Below, in pieces: positions 24,839 through 30,125 of a stretch of 30,125 nucleotides of DNA. The stretch comes from Dehalococcoidia bacterium (GTDB taxonomy: Bacteria > Chloroflexota > Dehalococcoidia > UBA2979), in contig JASLOV010000125.1 in the NCBI GenBank assembly GCA_030745285.1, positions 1-30,125 of the forward strand, written 5' to 3'. Within the stretch, counting starts at the first letter, position 1. Each line of letters opens with the position of its first letter. The notes under the pieces are model-generated. The model had not been told where the DNA came from and made no database searches. It was given only the letters and a program-made list of their open reading frames with translations. The position numbers and the translations under genes are program-made.

Positions 24839-25786
24839 TCAGTGCTCCGCCACCGACTTCCAGCGGAGCGCCCGCCACACGATCGGGGCGGCGTCCATCG
24901 CGCCCAGTGTCGGGCGAGCGGCGAACACATCGTAGCGCGCCTCGGCCAGGCGCTCCAGGATTCTCATGCCGCCCAGCCAGGTCAGTCGCAGTTCGAATCG
25001 CAGGGACCCGCGCACACCGTCGCAGACCGGCCGGCCCTCCGCGAACATCATCCGCGTGCGGCTCGACACGCGCTCGAGCACCTGCTGCCACGCCGGCGTC
25101 ATCACGCGCGCGTCGAGATCGGTCTCGCTCGCTTCGCAGTTCGCTCGGTCGTCCGCCGGCACGTACAGCCGACCGCGCCGCCAGTCGTCTTCCAGGTCCT
25201 GCCAGAAGTTCGTGAGCTGGAGCGCCGAGCAGACGCAGTCCGAGGCACGATCCAGCTCGGCATTCTCGTAGCCGGCGATCCTGAGGACCAGACGGCCGAC
25301 CGGGTTGGCCGACCGGCGGCAGTAGTCCAGGAGATCGGCCCAGGTCTGGTATCGCGACGTCGTCACATCCTGGCGGAATGCACTCAGGAGATCCTCGAAG
25401 AGCGACAGTGGGAGGCGGTGGCGCCGGATCGTCTGGCCGAGCGCCAGGAAGACCGCGTCGTGCAACGGGTCCTGCCTCGCCGAAGCGCTTTGCGCGAAGG
25501 CGGGCGCCGACCTCTCCCTGCGCGTCGGGTCGGCCGCGCAGGCCTGAAGGCGGGCGCGCCAGACATCGAGCAAGCGAAGGCGCTCGGCGGCAGGACGGTC
25601 GCCGGCGTCGGCAAAGTCGTCGGCGATGCGTGCGAACGCGTAGACCGCCGCCACATGCTTGCGGGTCCCACGGGGCAGGAGCCACGAGGCTACCGGGAAG
25701 TTCTCGTAGTGCGTCCTCGCGAGCTGCTCACAGGCGGCGTAGGCCGAGGCGAGCGACGGATCGGCACGATCATGATCTGAGGGCAC
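24839..25786 (-). CDS. hpnC: HpnC, hydroxysqualene synthase
   Basis: A 315-residue squalene/phytoene synthase-family protein with DDFAD at 56-60, the helix YCRRSANPVGRLVLRI at 155-170, and QLTNFWQDLEDDWRRGRLYVP at 190-210 carrying the second Asp motif (Asp197, Asp201). HpnC converts presqualene diphosphate to hydroxysqualene. The start is GTG 25786-25784, which gives an N-terminus (HDRADPSLASAYAACEQLA) typical of HpnC. The codon lies only 8 bases after a perfect TATAAT, so the message may be leaderless. It is the first gene of the hpnCDE operon and divergent from the ABC ATPase gene at 25848. Confidence 0.94.
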   Translation of the reverse strand: MPSDHDRADPSLASAYAACEQLARTHYENFPVASWLLPRGTRKHVAAVYAFARIADDFADAGDRPAAERLRLLDVWRARLQACAADPTRRERSAPAFAQSASARQDPLHDAVFLALGQTIRRHRLPLSLFEDLLSAFRQDVTTSRYQTWADLLDYCRRSANPVGRLVLRIAGYENAELDRASDCVCSALQLTNFWQDLEDDWRRGRLYVPADDRANCEASETDLDARVMTPAWQQVLERVSSRTRMMFAEGRPVCDGVRGSLRFELRLTWLGGMRILERLAEARYDVFAARPTLGAMDAAPIVWRALRWKSVAEH

Positions 25787-25793
25787 GGGCCGG

Positions 25794-25800
25794 TATTATA
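25794..25800. promoter_or_regulatory. Overlapping divergent -10 boxes between hpnC and the ABC ATPase gene
   Basis: TATTATA reads as consensus TATAAT on the minus strand (25800-25795, for hpnC) and as TATTAT on the plus strand (25794-25799, 5/6, for the ABC ATPase gene at 25848). Opening either promoter would melt the other, so the two operons are likely to compete or be co-regulated. No -35 match was found for hpnC at 17-base spacing (25818-25823). Confidence 0.55.
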
Positions 25801-25847
25801 GCCAGCGTCGGCGGACGGCCCCGAGGCCGTCGCGGGAGACCGGAGAA

Positions 25848-26600
25848 GTGAGTGAATCGATCATCGACGTGTCGGGCCTGACGCGCCAATTCGGGGCTGT
25901 CACCGCCCTGGACGCGGTCAGCCTCTCGATGCCGCGCGGGGGCGTCTACGGCCTCGTCGGCGCCAACGGCGCGGGCAAAACGACCCTCATCAAGCACCTG
26001 CTGGGCCTGCTTCGAGCGGAAGCCGGCTCGGTGCGCGTCTTCGGTCTCGATCCGGTCGTGGATCCGGTCGGCGTCCTGTCGCGGATCGGGTATCTCTCGG
26101 AGGAGCACGACCTACCGGGCTGGATGCGCGTCGACGAGTTGCTTCGGTACTCGCGTGCGTTCTATCCCGCATGGGACGACGCCTATGCGGAGGAACTGCG
26201 GCAGACCTTCGCCCTGGACGCCGCGGCGACCGTCGACACCCTCTCCAAGGGACAGAAGGCGCGGGCCGGACTGCTCGTCGCGCTGGCCCATCGGCCCGAA
26301 CTGCTCGTCCTGGACGAACCGTCGTCCGGCCTCGACCCGGTGGTGCGCCGTGACATTCTCGGCGCGATCATGCGCACCATCGCCGACGAAGGCCGCACGG
26401 TCCTCTTCTCGTCGCACCTGCTGGAGGAAGTCGAGCAGGTCGCCGACCACGTCACGATGATCAGCCACGGCGCGATCGTCTTGAGCGAACCGCTGGCCGC
26501 CATCAGGGAATCGCATCGGGTCGGTGACCGCGTGCCGTCCCTCGACGAAATCTTCGTCGCCTATGTCGGGTCGCCCGCCACGTCAGTCCCGGACGCGTGA
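25848..26600 (+). CDS. ABC transporter ATPase paired with the permease-hydrolase fusion
   Basis: A 250-residue ABC ATPase starting at GTG 25848, with GGGAG nine bases upstream. Walker A is GANGAGKTT at 38-46, the signature is LSKGQKARAG (SKGQ in place of SGGQ), Walker B is LLVLDEPSSGLDP, and the switch His is in FSSHLLEEVEQ. The SKGQK-type signature is common in ATPases of ABC-2 exporters related to GntR-linked (YtrB-like) systems, though no GntR regulator is adjacent here. It stops three bases before the permease-hydrolase gene, so both form one operon. It is divergent from hpnC. Confidence 0.95.
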   Translation: MSESIIDVSGLTRQFGAVTALDAVSLSMPRGGVYGLVGANGAGKTTLIKHLLGLLRAEAGSVRVFGLDPVVDPVGVLSRIGYLSEEHDLPGWMRVDELLRYSRAFYPAWDDAYAEELRQTFALDAAATVDTLSKGQKARAGLLVALAHRPELLVLDEPSSGLDPVVRRDILGAIMRTIADEGRTVLFSSHLLEEVEQVADHVTMISHGAIVLSEPLAAIRESHRVGDRVPSLDEIFVAYVGSPATSVPDA

Positions 26601-26603
26601 GTC

Positions 26604-29204
26604 ATGCGCTCCCCTGCCCTGGCCTTCGCCTGGGAGTTCCGCCGGCGGCATCGCTGGGGACTCGTCGGCCTGGCTGGCTACGTCCTCGTCGTCGCGGCCT
26701 TCAAGCTCCTGATCTTCGAGCCGGGACAGACCGCCACGCTGGATCCCCCCAATGGGATGACCTCCGTGGTGATCGTGCCGCTCTCGGCACTGTTCTTCTA
26801 TCTCCTCGCGGTGTTCAGCTTCGGCTTCGACGGCGATCTCGCGGCGCGTCGATCGATCTACCCGACACGCCTGTTCACGCTGCCGCTGACGACTGCAGCG
26901 CTCGCTGGCTGGCCGATGCTCCACGGCGCGCTGGCGATGGCAGGCCTCTGGCTCGTCACGGCGCTGCTGTCATCGTGGGCACTCGGCATCGATGTACCGG
27001 TCGTCTGGCCGGCCCTCTACGTCGCGGTCTTTCTCGCCTGGACGCAGGTGCTGGCGTGGATGCCGTACGGGGTGCGGGGGCTGCGTGTCGCTGCCGCCCT
27101 GGTCTGGCTGGTGACGTTGAACGTCGTTGTCGTCATCGCGACCTCCTACGAGGTTGCCGAGCCGCTGATGGTTGCGATCCTGGTGCCGCAGTTTCCCCTC
27201 GCCTTTCTCGGCGCGCAGTATGCCGTGGCACGTGCCCGCCGCGGCGACCTGCCCGATTGGCTGGGCGCGTCCTCCAAGCTCCAGGTGATCGCGCATCTCG
27301 GCGCGCGCCAGCGGAAGCACTTTCCCTCGCCCACACGCGCCCAGATCTGGTTCGAGTGGCGGCAACTCGGATGGTCGCTGCCGGTGTGGGTGGCGATCCT
27401 GCTACCGGTCGAACTGGCCCTGCTCCTCTTCCCCGGCAACGACACGCCCGAGCTGGTCTTCTACACGCTGGTCGCCGCGCTCCTGACGCCACCGTTCACG
27501 GCGGCCTTCGTCACGGCGACCGCGCGCCGGTCCAACACCGATGCGAGCGACGCTTACGGCCTGGCACCGTTCATCGCGACGCGGCCGGTGACCAGCCCGA
27601 TGCTCGTCGCCGCCAAGCTGACCATGGCGGCCTGGAGCACCCTCGCGGCATGGCTCATCGTGCTCGTCGCCATCCCGTTCGGCCTCACGCTATCGGGCAC
27701 CTGGCCGATCGTCACCGGATGGGCGCGGCAGTGGATCGACGCCGTCGGGACGCCACGCCTGCTCGCCCTCGCGCTCCTGGCCCTCGCGACGTTGTTGGCG
27801 TCGACCTGGAAGCAGCTCGTGCAGGCGCAATGCCTCGCCCTGGCCGGCCGGGCATGGCTCGTCAAGGCGAGCGTCTTCTTCCGATTGTCGATCCTCATCG
27901 TCATCTTGCCGGCGCTTCAGTGGATCTTCGACAACGACGCGTTTTCCCAGTTGTGGCGCGCGCTCCCCTGGATTCTCGCCGCGCTGGTCGGGATCAAGCT
28001 GTCGGTTGCAGGCTGGACCGCAACGCGCCTCTATCGCGACCGGTTGCTGAGCGACCGAGTGCTGGTGGCCGGTGCGGCCGGCTGGCTCGTCGCCGTCCTG
28101 GCAGTCTACGGGCTCTTCGCCTGGCTCCTCTCCCTGCCGGCATCGATGCCGCGCCATCTCTTGGGACTCCTCGCGATTCTGTTGATCCCCCTGGCACGGC
28201 CATCGGCCGCGCCGCTGGCCCTTGCGTGGAACCGGCATCGCGGCGAGCGGCGGAACGACGTCGATCCAACGACGAATCTCGGACACCCACGCCGCGTCCT
28301 CGCCACGGTCCTGATCCTCATCGGCCTGCCGGCCGTCCTGACGATGGTCGAAGCGGCGTCGGTGTTCATGACGAACCGGACGAACGGTGTGATCGCCGCC
28401 TCCCTCCAGGGGCGCGAATACCTGTTGTACGTTCCGGAGAGCCACGACCCCACCGAGCCGACGCCGCTCGTGATCAGCCTGCACGGCGGGGGCTCCTATC
28501 CCGCGCAGCAGATGCATCTCAGCCGGTGGAACGCGGTGGCCGAGGAGCACGGTTTCCTCGTGGTGTACCCGGCAGGCAGCGGGTTCCCCAGGGTCTGGGA
28601 GGTGACGGAACCTGGAGCGGAGCTGACGGCGGAGGTCGGGTTCATCTCGGCGCTGATCGACCGGTTGGCTGCGGACTACCGCCTCGACCCGGGCCGGGTC
28701 TATGCCGACGGGCTGTCCAACGGCGGCGGCATGGCGTTCGTCCTCTCGTGCACGCTGTCGGATCGGATCGCGGCGGTCGGGCTGGTCGCGTCGGCGCAGT
28801 TCCTGCCGTGGGACTGGTGCACCGATCGGCAGGCCGTGCCGATGATGGCGTTTCACGGAACGGAAGACCGGCTGGCGCGGTACGACGGCGGCGAGTCGTG
28901 GGTGACCCCGTATCCGTTCGCGAACATTCCCGGCTGGGTGGCGAACTGGGCTGGACGCAACCGCTGCGGACCGACGCCCGTCGAAGCCGAGGTCGCGACG
29001 GACGTTAGCCGCCGGTCGTATGAGAATTGTGCGAACGACGCGGACGTCGTGTTCTACACGATCGAGGGCGGCGGCCACACCTGGCCGGGGGGCGAGCCGC
29101 TGCCGGAGTGGCTGGCCGGCGCGACCACCAGCAGCATCGACGCCAGCAGTCTCATGTGGGCGTTCTTCAGCGACCATCCGCTCACGACCGAAGCCCCGAG
29201 CTAA
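26604..29204 (+). CDS. ABC permease fused to an extracytoplasmic PHB-depolymerase/feruloyl-esterase-type hydrolase
   Basis: An 866-residue two-part protein in one open frame. Residues 1-535 hold about a dozen membrane segments in the style of ABC-2 permeases, with a cytoplasmic stretch near 205-250. Residues 563-582 form another membrane segment, followed by a hydrolase domain (about 593-860) of the PHB depolymerase (LpqC-like) alpha/beta family. It shows LHGGG (626-630, oxyanion hole), nucleophile Ser705 in DGLSNGGGM, Asp755 in HGTEDRLARYDGG and His825 in GGGHTWPGG. These enzymes are normally free secreted proteins; fusion to a permease is not one I know. The segment at 563-582 would place the hydrolase outside the membrane. 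Its ATP-binding partner is encoded just upstream. Confidence 0.88.
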   Translation: MRSPALAFAWEFRRRHRWGLVGLAGYVLVVAAFKLLIFEPGQTATLDPPNGMTSVVIVPLSALFFYLLAVFSFGFDGDLAARRSIYPTRLFTLPLTTAALAGWPMLHGALAMAGLWLVTALLSSWALGIDVPVVWPALYVAVFLAWTQVLAWMPYGVRGLRVAAALVWLVTLNVVVVIATSYEVAEPLMVAILVPQFPLAFLGAQYAVARARRGDLPDWLGASSKLQVIAHLGARQRKHFPSPTRAQIWFEWRQLGWSLPVWVAILLPVELALLLFPGNDTPELVFYTLVAALLTPPFTAAFVTATARRSNTDASDAYGLAPFIATRPVTSPMLVAAKLTMAAWSTLAAWLIVLVAIPFGLTLSGTWPIVTGWARQWIDAVGTPRLLALALLALATLLASTWKQLVQAQCLALAGRAWLVKASVFFRLSILIVILPALQWIFDNDAFSQLWRALPWILAALVGIKLSVAGWTATRLYRDRLLSDRVLVAGAAGWLVAVLAVYGLFAWLLSLPASMPRHLLGLLAILLIPLARPSAAPLALAWNRHRGERRNDVDPTTNLGHPRRVLATVLILIGLPAVLTMVEAASVFMTNRTNGVIAASLQGREYLLYVPESHDPTEPTPLVISLHGGGSYPAQQMHLSRWNAVAEEHGFLVVYPAGSGFPRVWEVTEPGAELTAEVGFISALIDRLAADYRLDPGRVYADGLSNGGGMAFVLSCTLSDRIAAVGLVASAQFLPWDWCTDRQAVPMMAFHGTEDRLARYDGGESWVTPYPFANIPGWVANWAGRNRCGPTPVEAEVATDVSRRSYENCANDADVVFYTIEGGGHTWPGGEPLPEWLAGATTSSIDASSLMWAFFSDHPLTTEAPS

Positions 29205-29206
29205 TG

Positions 29207-29280
29207 TGGCTGGGAGGCAGGGATTCGAACCCCGATTCCACGGTCCAGAGCCGCGTGTCCTACCATTGAACGACCTCCCA
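29207..29280 (-). tRNA. tRNA-Gln(CUG)
   Basis: A complete cloverleaf on the minus strand, 5' end at 29280. The acceptor TGGGAGG pairs with CCTCCCA. The D-arm is GTTC/GGAC, the anticodon stem CGCGG/CCGTG carries the loop CTCTGGA with anticodon CTG, and the T-arm is CGGGG/CCCTG with loop TTCGAAT. Discriminator G is followed by an encoded CCA (29209-29207). It ends 2 bases from the stop of the permease-hydrolase gene, tail to tail. Confidence 0.97.
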
Positions 29281-29311
29281 GCATCGGCCGCGGTGGGACT
29301 CAGAACCTCTC

Positions 29312-29340
29312 ATTATAGATAGCGCGCTCCGGCGCGACAA
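29312..29340 (-). promoter_or_regulatory. Promoter of tRNA-Gln
   Basis: Minus strand: -35 TTGTCG (29340-29335, 4/6) and consensus -10 TATAAT (29317-29312) with 17-base spacing. The predicted start near 29305 gives a leader of about 24 bases before the mature tRNA 5' end at 29280. Confidence 0.7.
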
Positions 29341-29411
29341 GCGTGCCTCACCCCGGAACATCCGGCGCTTTGGCCACCGGCGGCGTGTTTGCGGATCCTT
29401 GCGGCGGCCGA

Positions 29412-29417
29412 TATGCT
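29412..29417 (+). promoter_or_regulatory. Candidate -10 box for the DsbA-like gene
   Basis: TATGCT matches the -10 consensus at 4 of 6 positions; a weak TTTGCG lies 18 bases upstream. The predicted start falls at about 29423-29424, the first base of the nested hairpin that follows. Confidence 0.3.
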
Positions 29418-29422
29418 GGCGA

Positions 29423-29451
29423 GACGCATCCTTAATGGATGGGCACGCGTC
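29423..29451 (+). other. Nested hairpin in the leader of the DsbA-like gene
   Basis: GACGC (29423-29427) pairs with GCGTC (29447-29451). Inside it ATCC (29428-29431) pairs with GGAT (29437-29440) around TTAAT, leaving GGGCAC unpaired on one side. It matches no riboswitch class I know. As a 5'-terminal stem it may stabilise the message or regulate translation. It ends 74 bases before the GTG start. Confidence 0.4.
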
Positions 29452-29454
29452 TAT

Positions 29455-29529
29455 ATGAGGAGGCGGCTGGCCGCGAGCGGCCGTCGCGGAACGGACGAAT
29501 CGGTTCGAGTTGTCTGGAGGTGGGCGTGA
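29455..29529 (+). CDS. Possible 24-residue leader peptide overlapping the DsbA-like start
   Basis: An ATG at 29455 opens a 24-codon frame, rich in arginine, whose TGA (29527-29529) overlaps the GTG start at 29526 (GTGA). Such overlap allows translational coupling. However, the ATG has no ribosome-binding site and the peptide resembles nothing known, so it may be chance. Confidence 0.2.
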   Translation: MRRRLAASGRRGTDESVRVVWRWA

Positions 29530-30125
29530 GCCGCAACGCGGTATGGTCGTTGACGCTGGTGCTCCTGGTGGGAGCCTGGGCGCCGCTGTCAGCCCAGCAG
29601 GCCGGCACTGCTCAGGATGACGTCGTCGCCCGCGTCGGCGATCGCGAGGTCACGCTCGGCGAGCTCGAACAGCGGTGGCGCGAGACCGATCCGGGGTCGT
29701 TCATGCAGGTGGCGCAGTCGCGGTTCGACGCACTCGACCAGTATCTCGACCTGCTCGTCGGCGACCGGATCCTGGAAGTCGAGGCGGCTAACCGCGGCAT
29801 CTCGGTCGACGCGCTCCTGCAGGCGGAACTCCCCGGTCGGCTCAGCCCGGTAACCGACGCCGACGTCGAGCAGTTCTACAACAGCCTGGGCAGCGGGCAG
29901 ACGCAGGGTCGGACGCTCGAGCAGCTGCGCGTGCCGATTCAGAACTTCCTGCAGCAGCAGCGCCCGGCGCAGGCGCGCGCCGAACTCGTCGCCGAACTGT
30001 CGGCCAGCTTGAACCTGCCGGTCGAAAACCTTCTGGACCCGCCGCGACAGAACGTGTCAGTGGCGCCGACCGACCCGATCAAGGGGACGTCCGAGGCCTC
30101 GGTGGAAATCATCGAGTTCTCGGAC
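29526..30125 (+). CDS. Secreted DsbA-like thiol oxidoreductase with SurA-like N-terminal region (3' partial)
   Basis: The first 200 codons are visible from GTG 29526, with GGAGG five bases upstream deciding the start. A signal peptide covers about 1-23 (LTLVLLVGAWAPLSA before QQAG). Residues about 31-160 resemble the helical N-terminal part of SurA/PpiC chaperones: VVARVGDREVTLGELEQRW, then LDQYLDLLVGDRILEVEA, and VEQFYNSL. A Pro/Thr linker leads to KGTSEASVEIIEFSD, the usual first strand of DsbA-family thioredoxin domains, where a Cys-Pro-x-Cys site would be expected a few residues past the window end. The catalytic Cys is therefore not seen. It probably folds or oxidises envelope proteins. 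It is transcribed away from tRNA-Gln. Confidence 0.85.
   Translation, partial: MSRNAVWSLTLVLLVGAWAPLSAQQAGTAQDDVVARVGDREVTLGELEQRWRETDPGSFMQVAQSRFDALDQYLDLLVGDRILEVEAANRGISVDALLQAELPGRLSPVTDADVEQFYNSLGSGQTQGRTLEQLRVPIQNFLQQQRPAQARAELVAELSASLNLPVENLLDPPRQNVSVAPTDPIKGTSEASVEIIEFSD

Noticed and set aside
29423..29451. Known riboswitch in the leader of the DsbA-like gene
   Set aside because: The nested stem lacks the conserved sequence blocks of c-di-GMP, cobalamin, TPP or other classes I can recall.
1..30125. CRISPR array, prophage or toxin-antitoxin module
   Set aside because: No regularly spaced direct repeats, phage structural genes or small paired toxin-antitoxin frames were recognised anywhere in the window.

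Overview
This window is GC-rich, gene-dense bacterial chromosome with few gaps and many adjacent or 1-4 bp overlapping genes. The gene content fits an Acidobacteriota-type (Vicinamibacteria-like) environmental Gram-negative. The clues are hpnCDE squalene genes, a CusCBA-type tripartite pump, a multiheme cytochrome, a transglutaminase/ABC operon and several secreted proteins of unknown function. The taxonomic assignment is inference from gene content only.

Layout. 1-84 holds the start of a transposase-like gene cut by the window edge. 148-1512 (minus) carries a lipoprotein and an MtfA-type zinc peptidase. 1579-2646 is a YjbQ/UPF0047-like protein with an unexplained C-terminal half. 2753-9090 is a copper/silver export operon: a small secreted Cys/His-rich protein whose frame is probably broken at a run of eight C, then CusC-, CusB- and CusA-like proteins. 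The permease keeps all three methionines of the Cu(I)/Ag(I) site. 9156-11462 is a sulfatase-fold lipoprotein with Thr at the nucleophile position, and 11493-13397 is a CPA1 cation/proton antiporter with a cytoplasmic RCK-like domain. 13398-13707 is a gap with no recognised gene.

13708-14946 (minus) is an octaheme cytochrome c. Only 25 bp away, and divergent from it, lie a secreted protein of unknown function and a short CDF-like transporter (to 16379). 16414-20441 (minus) is a tight operon of transglutaminase-like protein, ABC ATPase and ABC permease, preceded by a secreted protein of unknown function (20672-21601). 21884-22570 encodes a response-regulator receiver fused to a PilZ domain. It converges on hpnE, and the two stop codons overlap in one CTAG. 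hpnC-hpnD-hpnE (25786 to 22567, minus) make squalene from farnesyl diphosphate. Divergent from hpnC are an ABC ATPase and a large permease whose C-terminus is a PHB-depolymerase/feruloyl-esterase-type hydrolase, an unusual fusion. tRNA-Gln(CUG) follows at 29207-29280 (minus). The window ends inside a secreted protein with a SurA-like N-terminal region and the start of a DsbA-like thioredoxin domain.

Themes. Much of the content serves the cell envelope: metal export, lipid/hopanoid precursor synthesis, ABC export and extracytoplasmic hydrolases. Two divergent gene pairs share a symmetric -10 element readable on both strands, and a third pair has a weaker one. Several starts lie so close to a -10 box that leaderless transcripts are plausible. 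The most unusual items are the permease-hydrolase fusion, the small Cys/His protein with its C8 tract heading the copper operon, and the symmetric divergent promoters. No CRISPR array, prophage or complete insertion sequence was found.
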